Shown: positions 1 to 6,511, counted from the first letter of the stretch. The stretch is 16,436 nt of DNA from CAMYLR01 sp039588915 (GCA_039588915.1 JBDGYV010000054.1:1-16436), one strand, 5' to 3'. The notes: a model not told the origin generated them from the letters alone. Program-made: numbers and translations.

Positions 1-102
1 ACAGGCAATGCGCGTCCTGCGGTCTATTCCAGAACGGCGCTCGCGTCGTCGATCAGTTCCTGTCCCTCTTCTGCCGTGAGGATAACCGCCCTCAGTCGCC
101 GC

Positions 103-125
103 CGCTTGGCAGGCCGACGTTCGTA
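103..125 (+). repeat. 23-bp direct repeat, copy 1
   Basis: These 23 bases recur exactly and in the same orientation at 15097-15119, and the flanking sequence does not match. In one minus-strand frame both copies read YERRPAKRR, but the surrounding frames differ, so shared coding ancestry is unproven. It could be a dispersed repeat or a recombination site. Confidence 0.6.
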
Positions 126-180
126 CCCGACACTGTGGGCTTCCCTGGCTTTGGTGACAGAAGCGGTGCCGGAGCCATGA

Positions 181-234
181 CTGGTAGCTGGCGCCCTTGC
201 TTGTAAGGTAAACTCCAAGACACACTTTTTCGGC
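181..234 (-). repeat. 54-bp imperfect repeat, copy A (tRNA-Val-like core)
   Basis: The segment aligns without gaps to 1710-1763 at roughly 70% identity. The best-conserved part, read on the minus strand, is CCTTACAAGCA, which resembles the anticodon loop and 3' stem of a tRNA-Val(UAC). Flanking A-rich (GCCGAAAAA) and CCAG blocks are also shared. No full cloverleaf can be drawn. Confidence 0.45.
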
Positions 235-370
235 CACGAGTGTGTCCTGGTTCAGTGAGCCAGTTTGTCTCGATTTTCAGCTGAACCAACCTCGTCGATC
301 CGTACGGGCTCCCTAGTCCCCTCTAGTTTGGCGCGGTCAACGTCGCCCGCTTGGGGTGGACGAGCATGCG

Positions 371-377
371 AAGGAGG
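371..377 (+). promoter_or_regulatory. Ribosome binding site that fixes the hydrolase start
   Basis: AAGGAGG lies 8 nt upstream of the ATG at 386. This selects that ATG over an in-frame ATG at 356, which has no such signal. Confidence 0.8.
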
Positions 378-385
378 AAAGGCCC

Positions 386-1420
386 ATGAGATACGTAGAG
401 GAGGAGGTGACCTTCGCCAACGCCGAGATCACGCTGGCCGGAACATTGACGCTGCCTGACGCGCCTGCCAGGCACCCCGCGGTCGTTCTGTTGCAGGGGT
501 CCGGACCGATCAACCGCGATGAAGAGGCGTTCGGCATGAGACCATTCGTGATCATCGCGAACTTTTTCGCCGGGAACGGCATCGCGGTGCTGCGATATGA
601 CTCCAGGGGCGTGGGAGGTTCGACCGGTACGGCTTTTCAGTACACGCTTTCAGATGTTGCCGGAGATGCTCTGGCCGCCGTTCGCTACCTGAAGGCCCGG
701 AGCGATGTCGATTCCGCCCGGATCGGACTGTGCGGACACAGCCAGGGAGGAATTGTCGCTCCCATGTGCGCCGCGCAATCAGAGGATGTGGCCTTCATCA
801 TCTGTATCTCGGGTATCGGCAATACCGGCGAGGACATGTTTCTCGCTCAGACCAGGCTGATCGCCGAGGTCGATGGCGCAACGGAAGATGAAGTCGAGAA
901 TCGCGTTCAATCCATGAAGCACATCGTAAACCTCGTTCGTGATGGGGCCGGCCAAGCCGAACTCGAACCCGAGATCGTGAGGATGGTTCAGGAGCAAAGG
1001 TCGCCATGGTCTGAAGTGGAGGAGAAAACATGGAGCGATAAGAATCTTGATATGGACGGCGATGCGGATGATGATCCCGCCGCCGAGGTCAACTGCCATC
1101 TGACCCTGTTCAGCAGCCTCTGGTTCAGGTCGTTTCTCGATCACGACGCCCAGCCCGTTCTGAAGTCAGTGAAATGCCCCGCGCTGCTGATATTCGGTGG
1201 GCGCGACCGGCAGGTCGCGCCGGAAGTGAACCATGAGGCCATGGTCGGTGCATTAGAAAGGGGCGGTAACAGCGATTATTTCGTCAGGACATTCCCCACG
1301 GCGAACCATGGATTCCAGAGCGCAAAGACGGGTAGCCCCTCCGAGTACGGCACTCTCGGAGAGGAGTTCGTGCCGGGGTTTCTTGAGCTCATGTCGGAGT
1401 GGATCCTCGAAAGGTGCTGA
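386..1420 (+). CDS. Alpha/beta hydrolase (serine esterase-like)
   Basis: This 344-residue protein has the hallmarks of an alpha/beta-hydrolase fold esterase of the COG1073/dienelactone-hydrolase type. The nucleophile elbow is GHSQGG with Ser119. The likely acid is Asp274 in FGGRD and the likely base is His308 in NHGF. A QGSGP motif near residues 37-41 sits where the oxyanion loop lies in this family. Residues about 150-250 form a variable cap, including an acidic run near 222-230. There is no signal peptide, so it should be cytoplasmic, whereas several relatives are exported. The start at 386 is chosen from the strong AAGGAGG. It is monocistronic: the next plus-strand gene is nearly 4 kb away, and a palindromic repeat begins 21 bp after its stop. 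The substrate cannot be inferred. Confidence 0.9.
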   Translation: MRYVEEEVTFANAEITLAGTLTLPDAPARHPAVVLLQGSGPINRDEEAFGMRPFVIIANFFAGNGIAVLRYDSRGVGGSTGTAFQYTLSDVAGDALAAVRYLKARSDVDSARIGLCGHSQGGIVAPMCAAQSEDVAFIICISGIGNTGEDMFLAQTRLIAEVDGATEDEVENRVQSMKHIVNLVRDGAGQAELEPEIVRMVQEQRSPWSEVEEKTWSDKNLDMDGDADDDPAAEVNCHLTLFSSLWFRSFLDHDAQPVLKSVKCPALLIFGGRDRQVAPEVNHEAMVGALERGGNSDYFVRTFPTANHGFQSAKTGSPSEYGTLGEEFVPGFLELMSEWILERC

Positions 1421-1440
1421 AGCTATCGACCTACTCCCCT

Positions 1441-1482
1441 ATGACGTTTTGTTGCCTTCGCACGCGCGAGGGAAAACGTCAT
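1441..1482. repeat. REP-like palindromic element, copy 1
   Basis: Outer arms ATGACGTTTT and AAAACGTCAT are exact reverse complements. They enclose a GC-rich centre containing CACGCGCGAGG. Related centres occur at 2810-2842 and 5986-6022. It begins 21 bp after the hydrolase stop, so its transcript could fold at the mRNA 3' end. No T-run follows, so it is not a typical intrinsic terminator. Confidence 0.7.
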
Positions 1483-1627
1483 CCCCTACGATTCGTCGAT
1501 AGGACGCGTGAATTCACCTAGGGTTTGCCACATCTAACGGAGGGGGTCGGAGGCATACCACTTGCGCCAGCTCTTTCCGGGGTCGCAATGTCTCTCTTGA
1601 CATTTTGATCGCGCTGCGGTCCGATGT

Positions 1628-1647
1628 TTGTCACCACTATAGACACA
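1628..1647 (+). repeat. TTGTCACC 12-bp-spaced motif, copy 1
   Basis: TTGTCACC is followed after 4 nt by the degenerate half TAGACACA. On the minus strand one frame reads V-S-I-V-V-T-N. It is one of five intergenic copies in the window. Confidence 0.45.
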
Positions 1648-1709
1648 GCAACCGACTAAAGACTTGACTCGTGGGCTCGAACCTCGGCTTTGCCGGCCAA
1701 GGCAGCGAC

Positions 1710-1763
1710 CTGGAAGCTGGACCCCCTGCTTGTAAGGCGCGCTCGGAGCGGACTTTTTTCGGC
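1710..1763 (-). repeat. 54-bp imperfect repeat, copy B (tRNA-Val-like core)
   Basis: This is the partner of 181-234. On the minus strand it contains GAGCGC, then CTTACAAGCAGG and GGGTC, matching the end of the D-stem, the anticodon loop, the 3' stem and the variable region of a typical tRNA-Val(UAC). The 5' side of the anticodon stem is missing. A T-loop-like GGTTCGAGCC lies further along (about 1670-1680) but is displaced. It is best read as a damaged or recombined tRNA fragment, not a functional tRNA. Confidence 0.4.
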
Positions 1764-1790
1764 TCTTGTCCGTAAGTCTCCGAGAATTTG

Positions 1791-1867
1791 CGGATACTTG
1801 CCGAACGCTCCACCCGTTCCTACGGATAGAATCCGCACTTGAACTTACACACCTACTTGCACACCGG
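1791..1867 (-). pseudogene. Orphan duplicate of a gene leader, start codon lost
   Basis: Read on the minus strand, 1802-1867 matches the leader of the gene at 2009-2731 (2734-2800) at about 90% identity, with one single-base gap. The match includes the GGAGCG ribosome binding site. Just beyond it, this copy lacks about 5 nt that include the ATG, and similarity continues only briefly through AAGTAT. No related coding sequence follows. The simplest reading is the remnant of a duplicated paralogue whose body has been lost. Confidence 0.6.
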
Positions 1868-2008
1868 ATGGCCTGTGCAATGAGGTTCGAGTCTTCGACC
1901 AGGGCCTCGCAGAAAATGAGTGTTCAAGGCCAGTTCAATCTAAATGGCATGGTCGGTGTCTTCTTCGGGTCGATAGGTGTCAACCCCGACGGGACATTCG
2001 TCGCATGA

Positions 2009-2731
2009 TCATCGGCGCATGTCCTTCTCGAGAAGCCGCAATATTTCTGTCTGTGTTTTCTGAATATCCGCTAACCCTTGGACTACAAAAGTCGTGTAGA
2101 AGATTCGCTCGGCTAAGGCGCCTTCGAGCATCGTCGAAGCCCGCAAACGCAATTCGTCATTGGCGTCGGGCGTACGTTGATTCAAAAACCAGCCAACGAT
2201 AGTGTCGAAGTCGAACGCGCGACTCAATCGTATCTGTTGCGAGAGAGCCGGCACGAGGTGATGAACAACGACCTCTCGAATCAAGAGTTCGTCCTCCTGC
2301 GTGTCGTCCAGCTGCTGGCGCCACAAGGCCAGTCTGGTGCGAAGCTCAACATCTTCGATCAGCTCGATCTGTCCTGACGAGATCGCGGCCTGCAGCGTAG
2401 CATCCGTGGGACTGTACGTCGGAGCACCGATCGCGGCGACAACCCACTCCATTGACACAACTAGTTCGCCATCGATGGCGGTACCTGCCAGGTGGTCCCG
2501 GAACTCGGTTAACGCGTTGAGAGTTTTCGTGTTGCCAACTAGCCACCGCTCGATATGCGATTGGCTCGAAGTGAAGTCCGCGTGGAGACTGGCGATCAAG
2601 GCATCTGCTTGCTCCAGCTCGGACTGGCGCTGCCACCATGCATCGATTGCGAAAGCCAGAAGGATGCTGATGATAATCGCCGTGCCTTCGGCGATTATTC
2701 GCAACCAGGCGATATCACGATACTTTTGCAT
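2009..2731 (-). CDS. Single-pass inner-membrane protein of unknown function
   Basis: The 240-residue protein has a short basic N-terminus (MQKYRDIAWLR), one strong hydrophobic helix at about residues 11-30 (AEGTAIIISILLAFAIDAWW), then a long mostly helical soluble part rich in Glu, Gln and Leu. An N-terminal EG/AIDAWW pattern followed by a helical domain is frequent in conserved unknown membrane proteins of Proteobacteria and Acidobacteriota (DUF6090-like by recollection). The function is unknown. The ATG at 2731 is preferred because GGAG sits 8 nt upstream. A longer frame from a GTG at 2770 would translate the duplicated leader, where the two copies differ by replacement changes, arguing that the leader is not coding. 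The 5' leader is duplicated at 1791-1867. A palindromic repeat separates the gene from the cyclase gene upstream. Confidence 0.7.
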   Translation of the reverse strand: MQKYRDIAWLRIIAEGTAIIISILLAFAIDAWWQRQSELEQADALIASLHADFTSSQSHIERWLVGNTKTLNALTEFRDHLAGTAIDGELVVSMEWVVAAIGAPTYSPTDATLQAAISSGQIELIEDVELRTRLALWRQQLDDTQEDELLIREVVVHHLVPALSQQIRLSRAFDFDTIVGWFLNQRTPDANDELRLRASTMLEGALAERIFYTTFVVQGLADIQKTQTEILRLLEKDMRR

Positions 2732-2733
2732 AT

Positions 2734-2800
2734 CGAACGCTCCACCCGCTCCTGCGGATAGAATCTGCACTTGAACTTACACGCCTACTTGCGCACCCGG
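2734..2800 (-). promoter_or_regulatory. Leader of the 2009-2731 gene, intact copy of a duplicated segment
   Basis: The 67 bp immediately upstream of the ATG carry the GGAG ribosome binding site and presumably the promoter. The segment is duplicated at 1802-1867. I cannot assign convincing -35 and -10 boxes. Confidence 0.45.
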
Positions 2801-2809
2801 TTACATTTC

Positions 2810-2842
2810 TAACGTTTTTCGACTCTCACGCGCGCGAGGCAA
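2810..2842. repeat. REP-like element, copy 2 (one arm)
   Basis: AACGTTTTTCGAC leads into a CACGCGCGCGAGG centre. Together with 5986-6022 this gives a shared core of about 22 bp. The second outer arm (AAACGTCA) is missing. It lies about 40 bp beyond the stop of the minus-strand cyclase gene. Confidence 0.55.
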
Positions 2843-2881
2843 CCCCCTGAGCGAATCGCGGGACAGGTGGAACGATCCATC

Positions 2882-4861
2882 CTAAGTCCGTTCACCCAGC
2901 CCGATCTTATTGAGAATCGCCACGAATCGCGGATCCGACCGCAGTGGGTCAAAGTGGGGGTCTCCGCCGATCCCAGGAACCATCGGATGACCCGAGTCCA
3001 CGAACCGATCGAGGTGCGTGAACGCTTCGTCCATCCGACCGAGCGCCGTGAACGCTTCGTCCATCCGACCGAGCGCGGCACAGGCTGCAGTCATAATGTA
3101 GGCCCGCACAGGCGACCACTCTTGCGGCCGCAACCACTCCAGGGCCGTCTCCCAGTACCCACGCTCATCACCTTCCGCGTACGCCGCCCGTATGGCTGCG
3201 ACGCTATCTGGCGGCAACATCCAGTCCGGATCGAGCCGACTTAGAGTCTCCCACTCCGCCAGAGCCTCCTCGTACCGACCCTTCAGCTGATAGAGCACCG
3301 CCAAGTAGAAGTGAAGAAGGGCGTAATCGGGATCTAACTCGAGCCCCTTGCGGCAGATTGCCTCCGCTCGGTCGTACCGATGGGCGAAGAAGTTCGCGCC
3401 TGCAAGCGCCGTCTGGATTGACAGCGACAACGGGTCGAGCTCCAACGCACGCCGCAGCACCTCGATCGCCGCGTCGTGCTCACCTCGATAGCCCAGGAAC
3501 ATTCCATACCCGCGGTGCGCCATCGCCGAGCCCGGGCTGAGCTCGAGCGCACGACGGAACTCCCGCTCCGCCGCCTCCCAATCCCAGGCCGCTTGCGCCG
3601 TCATGCCCAGCGCCGTGTGGGGCTCACCCAAACCCGGATCGATCGCCATCGCTCGCTCCGCCGCTACTCGCGCTTCCGAGCGCCTCTCCGCCGCGGGGGC
3701 GCCGGTGAAGAATGGCAACAGCGCGTACGCAAATGCCAGGCCCGCCCACGCCTGTGCGAACTCGGGGTCCGCCTCCACCGCGCCCCGGAACCACTCCACC
3801 GCTTGCTCCAACGCTGCAACCGTTCGCAGGGCCAGGAAGTGGCGACCCTTGAGGTAACGCTCGTACGCCTCAACGCTGTCCGTCGGACGACCCTCCAGTT
3901 GCGCCTTCTCCACCGGCGTCAGTGCCGCTTGTAGCGACCCCACGATCCGCTCCGCCACATCGCTCTGAATGGCGAAGATGTCCTCCAGGTCCCGGTCGTA
4001 CGTCTCGGCCCAGCGGTGCTCGTCCGTTCGCGCATCGATCAGCTGGGCCGTGATCCGAACCCGGTCCCCCGATCGTTGCACCGCCCCCTCCACCAGGTGC
4101 GCCACACCGAGCTCCGACGCGATCTCGTGCACGCTCTTGGTCGTGCCCTTGAACCGCATGACAGAGGTCCGTGAGATCACCTTGAGGTCTCTGACCCGCG
4201 ACAACATCGCCAGGATTGTCTCTGTCATGCCGTCCGAGAAGTACTCGTTCTCCGGATCGGCGCTCAAGTTGGCAAACGGCAGCACAGCGATCGACTTGCC
4301 CGTTGCGGCCTGCGGCACGGATCGTTGAGCGACTGATTCCCACTGCCGCTCGTACGCCTCCTCCGGGATTGTTGTGACCGCATACAGTGTCCACTGTCCT
4401 GGCACCCCTTTGAGTTCGTGCGGCCCGCGATCCTCGAACCCAAAGCCCGATCCCAGCTCCGCGTCTCGTACTCCACTCGTCACAAGCACCTCGCCCGCGT
4501 CTGCATGCGCCGCCACACGCGCACCTACATGTACCGAGATCCCACCAATGTCCCCACCAGCCCCCCACTCCACCTGCCCCATGTGCAGACCGCAACGCAC
4601 CTGTAGCCCAAGCTCTTGAACTGCATCGCGAATCGCGCTGGCACACAGGATGCCACGCGTTGTGCCGTCAAGCACCGCCAGGAATCCATCGCCCGCGGTA
4701 GCAATCTCTCGACCCTGGAAACGACTGAGCTCCTGGCGCACGAGTTCGTGGTGTTGGGTTAGCAGGTCTCGCCAGCCGCAATCCCCTAACTCCGCGGCAT
4801 GCTCCGTCGAGCTGACGATGTCGGTGAACAGGATGGTCGCGATGGAGCGGTCAGGCTGCAT
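2882..4861 (-). CDS. Class III nucleotidyl cyclase, FlgO/TolB-like domain and TPR protein
   Basis: The 659-residue protein has three modules. Residues 1-165 are a class III cyclase domain with both metal-binding aspartates (Asp14 in LFTDI, Asp58 in AGDGF) and the transition-state arginine (Arg115 in HVGARV). The substrate-selecting lysine is replaced by Ala54 and the transition-state asparagine by His111, so activity and product are uncertain. Residues about 189-320 form a FlgO/TolB-N-like domain starting KSIAVLPFANLS and containing EYFSDGMTE. Residues about 325-640 are TPRs with repeated W-AEREFRRALEL-type helices, ending in the family's usual DPLRSDPRF tail. No membrane segment is seen, so it is probably a cytoplasmic signalling protein. 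A 30-bp unit is duplicated in frame near the C-terminus. The ATG lacks a clear Shine-Dalgarno sequence, and no earlier start exists nearby in frame. It is a paralogue of the first half of the protein at 10753-14946. Confidence 0.9.
   Translation of the reverse strand: MQPDRSIATILFTDIVSSTEHAAELGDCGWRDLLTQHHELVRQELSRFQGREIATAGDGFLAVLDGTTRGILCASAIRDAVQELGLQVRCGLHMGQVEWGAGGDIGGISVHVGARVAAHADAGEVLVTSGVRDAELGSGFGFEDRGPHELKGVPGQWTLYAVTTIPEEAYERQWESVAQRSVPQAATGKSIAVLPFANLSADPENEYFSDGMTETILAMLSRVRDLKVISRTSVMRFKGTTKSVHEIASELGVAHLVEGAVQRSGDRVRITAQLIDARTDEHRWAETYDRDLEDIFAIQSDVAERIVGSLQAALTPVEKAQLEGRPTDSVEAYERYLKGRHFLALRTVAALEQAVEWFRGAVEADPEFAQAWAGLAFAYALLPFFTGAPAAERRSEARVAAERAMAIDPGLGEPHTALGMTAQAAWDWEAAEREFRRALELSPGSAMAHRGYGMFLGYRGEHDAAIEVLRRALELDPLSLSIQTALAGANFFAHRYDRAEAICRKGLELDPDYALLHFYLAVLYQLKGRYEEALAEWETLSRLDPDWMLPPDSVAAIRAAYAEGDERGYWETALEWLRPQEWSPVRAYIMTAACAALGRMDEAFTALGRMDEAFTHLDRFVDSGHPMVPGIGGDPHFDPLRSDPRFVAILNKIGLGERT
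3017..3076 (-). repeat. Exact 30-bp tandem duplication inside the TPR region
   Basis: Two identical 30-bp units (3047-3076 and 3017-3046) each encode ALGRMDEAFT, residues 596-605 and 606-615. The duplication is in frame and repeats one TPR helix. Perfect identity implies a recent event or slippage. Confidence 0.95.
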
Positions 4862-4938
4862 TAGGCAGGCGTATTCTTACGTCGCGGCTTTGTCTGTAAA
4901 GAACATCGCTCGGGCTGAAGGTATTCAGACGCCCGCGC

Positions 4939-4958
4939 TTGTCACCGTCTTTGTCACC
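4939..4958 (+). repeat. TTGTCACC 12-bp-spaced motif, copy 2
   Basis: Two perfect TTGTCACC units are separated by GTCT, making this the best copy in the window. On the minus strand an open frame reads A-V-T-K-T-V-T-S-A-G-V and stops shortly after. Confidence 0.55.
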
Positions 4959-5003
4959 GCGCCCTTCAAACTCCACCAGATCGCCCGTTCCCCCAAATGC
5001 AAA

Positions 5004-5027
5004 GAAGCCCCGCCGTGACGGGGCTTC
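5004..5027 (-). terminator. Probable intrinsic terminator, minus strand
   Basis: A perfect 9-bp stem (GAAGCCCCG with CGGGGCTTC) closes a 6-nt loop. On the minus strand it is followed by TTTGCATTT, a modest U-tract; on the plus strand nothing U-rich follows. No confident gene lies upstream on the minus strand, so it may be a relic, or serve the unproven frame at 5051-5233. Confidence 0.55.
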
Positions 5028-5273
5028 CTCATGGTGGGCCTGACGCCCGGCTACTCTTGTTTGGCCTGGATGAGGCGGGCGTGGAAACCGAACCCGGCGT
5101 AGCCGTGCTTTTGCAGATCCAAGCAGAGCGAGTCGGTTTGATCAACTGTTCGGGATTTGTCAAAGCCTTGCTGCGAGGACGACGCGAGGAATAGACCCTG
5201 ATTAAAGACCGTTTTCCTAGGTTGCGAACTCAAACCGAGACCTGCATGGGTTTCGATCGAAAGGAGAGCCCAA

Positions 5274-5474
5274 ATGCGTGTGCTCTATTCATTGGTTGCC
5301 GTTGCCGTCAGCGTGTTCTCGATGGCAGCTCTACTAGCGATGGCCGTTCCGGGGCCCCCATCAGAGGGGAGACTCATGGCGGTGCTTGGTCCGGTCACCG
5401 TAATCGGAGTGGAGACGCCACCGGCCTATGCGACCAGCCTTGATCTGGTCGAGATGAAGGCCGGGAATTGCTAA
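5274..5474 (+). CDS. Small exported or membrane peptide, unknown
   Basis: This 66-residue product has a classic N-terminus: MR followed by a hydrophobic stretch at about residues 4-25 (VLYSLVAVAVSVFSMAALLA), either a signal peptide or a single membrane anchor. The rest is a short Pro/Gly/Val-rich tail ending in Cys. AAAGGAG lies 7 nt before the ATG, which is strong support for translation. It matches no family I recognise. A DoxX gene follows 119 bp downstream on the same strand, with a stem-loop between them, so co-transcription is possible but not shown. Confidence 0.6.
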   Translation: MRVLYSLVAVAVSVFSMAALLAMAVPGPPSEGRLMAVLGPVTVIGVETPPAYATSLDLVEMKAGNC

Positions 5475-5499
5475 CATCGACGTATTACGGTTCGTCGGT

Positions 5500-5526
5500 G
5501 GCTTGGTCGTCAAACCTGACCAAGCC
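5500..5526 (+). promoter_or_regulatory. Stem-loop between the small peptide gene and doxX
   Basis: A perfect 9-bp stem (GGCTTGGTC with GACCAAGCC) has a 9-nt loop and lies 25 bp after the small gene's stop. No U-tract follows. It may mark an mRNA end, protect a 3' end, or attenuate the DoxX gene. Confidence 0.45.
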
Positions 5527-5593
5527 ATCCCGCGCCGCCGTCGTGGTTACGAATCTACAATTGGCTCGGCGTTACCCTAGCGAATCTCGAAAT

Positions 5594-6094
5594 ATGACTA
5601 CGAACGAGCATCAACTCACCCAGGCGTCTCTTCTTCTGTCGCGCGCTGTGATCGCGTCCATCTTCCTGTGGCACGGCATTCCCAAAGCGTTCAACATCGC
5701 CGCGGCGATGGACAAGTTCGTTGGATTCGGCTTGCCGCCGATTCTTGGACCGATCACCGGGTGGGTCGAGGTTATCTCGGCGTCACTGCTTCTGCTTGGC
5801 CTGTTTCATCGTATGACGGTGCTGCTGCTGCTCACCATCATCGTAGGGGCGTTGGTGACCGTACAGATCCCCGGCGGAGTCTCCGCAGGACTCGAGCGGG
5901 ATCTCCTGATCCTGGCGGGGCTCACCCTGCTTGCCTTTGTGGGTCCGGGCAGGTTCGCGCTCAAGCACCGGATCCTTCTCACATTCATTCTTCGACCTTC
6001 ACGCGCGCGAGGAGAAACGTCAAGCCCCCAAACCGCCAGTGGGCGTGGCAACAAAGATCCAGGCGACTCCTCCCCACGCCATCAATCCCGCTGA
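5594..6094 (+). CDS. DoxX family membrane protein
   Basis: The 166-residue protein has four hydrophobic helices, at about residues 11-29, 48-70, 73-92 and 103-118. It carries the family-typical helix 1 pattern (LSRAVIASIFLWHGIPKAF) and helix 2 pattern (GWVEVISASLLLLGL). DoxX-like proteins are small inner-membrane proteins, some linked to redox or sulfur metabolism; a specific role here is inference. The ATG at 5594 is chosen because upstream in-frame residues are not DoxX-like. The ribosome binding site is weak (CGAAAT), which is odd. After residue 130 the protein ends in a polar tail (SRARGETSSPQ onward) encoded by palindromic repeat copy 3 and by DNA overlapping the convergent gene at 6020-6298. 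The natural C-terminus was probably shorter, and the element seems to have supplied the tail. Confidence 0.85.
   Translation: MTTNEHQLTQASLLLSRAVIASIFLWHGIPKAFNIAAAMDKFVGFGLPPILGPITGWVEVISASLLLLGLFHRMTVLLLLTIIVGALVTVQIPGGVSAGLERDLLILAGLTLLAFVGPGRFALKHRILLTFILRPSRARGETSSPQTASGRGNKDPGDSSPRHQSR
5986..6022. repeat. REP-like element, copy 3, at a convergent gene junction
   Basis: It shares TTCGACC-TTCACGCGCGCGAGG with copy 2 and GAAACGTCA with copy 1. It lies inside the DoxX 3' end, and its terminal TCA forms the stop codon of the minus-strand gene at 6020-6298. Confidence 0.6.
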
Positions 6095-6298
6095 CATCCA
6101 TCGCCTGGAAAAATGAAAACCGATAAGCAGTCCCGGAGCGAAAAAGACGAGCAGGTACACGACGATGCGCTCCAACCAAGAAGGAACGTCGTCGGAAAAA
6201 CTGTAGAGAAGAACGATGTACGAGCCGGGCGGTCCCGCTGCCAGCGCCACTAGGACGGCCGCTATTCTTTCGGAGGAGCTCGACTTCAACGATGCCAC
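6020..6298 (-). CDS. Small three-helix membrane protein, unknown
   Basis: This 92-residue product has hydrophobic segments at about residues 11-32, 45-62 and 68-84, with charged turns between them (SDDVPSWLER, FSRRW). That pattern is typical of a genuine small inner-membrane protein, not a shadow frame. The first start is a GTG at 6298 with no good Shine-Dalgarno sequence, so a start at one of the next few GTG/TTG codons is possible. The last 75 bp overlap the DoxX gene tail to tail, and the stop codon lies inside a REP-like element. The function is not recognisable. Confidence 0.55.
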   Translation of the reverse strand: MASLKSSSSERIAAVLVALAAGPPGSYIVLLYSFSDDVPSWLERIVVYLLVFFAPGLLIGFHFSRRWMSAGLMAWGGVAWIFVATPTGGLGA

Positions 6299-6381
6299 AC
6301 GCGGGCCACGATATTACGCTGGTTGCTGTCTAATCCGACGGTGGACGGATCCGAAGTTTGGTGAGGTCCCACTGACGAGGT

Positions 6382-6401
6382 TTGTCACCACCATTGTCAC
6401 T
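6382..6401 (+). repeat. TTGTCACC 12-bp-spaced motif, copy 3
   Basis: TTGTCACC, ACCA and TTGTCACT form two near-perfect units at 12-bp spacing, with a weaker ACATCACC directly after. The minus-strand frame reads V-T-M-V-V-T-N. It lies in the 213-bp space between the genes at 6298 and 6512. Confidence 0.5.
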
Positions 6402-6511
6402 ACATCACCGCACCTCCGTCATCAGCCTCTCCTTAACATGCAAGAAGCGCAACCGGAGACACTCATAGCAAGTGCCGATCTCGCACGCTATTGCCTCATC
6501 AGACCGCACCG

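Larger units (their letters stand above)
1..385. other. Gap without a supported gene; repeats only
   Basis: No reading frame here has both a ribosome binding site and a recognisable protein. It holds one copy of a 23-bp direct repeat (103-125) and one copy of an imperfect 54-bp repeat (181-234), both annotated separately. A 64-codon minus-strand frame ending at 24 has a basic stretch followed by an acidic tail. It starts inside the 54-bp repeat and lacks a Shine-Dalgarno sequence, so I do not call it. Confidence 0.5.
1421..2008. other. 588-bp gap with decayed and repeated DNA
   Basis: No gene is supported. In order it holds a palindromic repeat (1441-1482), a 12-bp-spaced TTGTCACC-type motif (1628-1647), copy B of the 54-bp tRNA-like repeat (1710-1763), and a decayed copy of the leader of the gene at 2009-2731 (1791-1867). 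An 80-codon plus-strand frame ending at 2008 runs backwards through the decayed leader and is judged spurious. Confidence 0.55.
4862..5273. other. 412-bp gap: divergent promoter region with a hairpin
   Basis: This space separates the minus-strand cyclase gene from the plus-strand small gene at 5274, so it should hold both promoters, but I cannot place convincing boxes. It contains TTGTCACC copy 2 (4939-4958) and a terminator-like hairpin (5004-5027). A 60-codon minus-strand frame (5051-5233) ends just before the hairpin. It might be a real short gene or the tail of a lost one, but it has no recognisable domain or ribosome binding site. Confidence 0.45.

Noticed and set aside
24..218. 64-codon minus-strand frame with a basic KRRRLR stretch, possibly a recombinase fragment
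   Set aside because: No motif of a recombinase catalytic core is visible, and the start lies inside a repeat; too short to assign.
1766..2008. 80-codon plus-strand frame as a gene
   Set aside because: It reads antisense through the decayed leader copy and lacks a ribosome binding site and any protein signature.
3870..4646. 258-codon minus-strand frame overlapping the cyclase gene
   Set aside because: It is a Gly/Arg-rich shadow frame inside a well-supported cyclase/TPR gene.
5051..5233. 60-codon minus-strand frame as a gene
   Set aside because: No ribosome binding site, domain or hydrophobic signal; kept only as a possibility next to the terminator.
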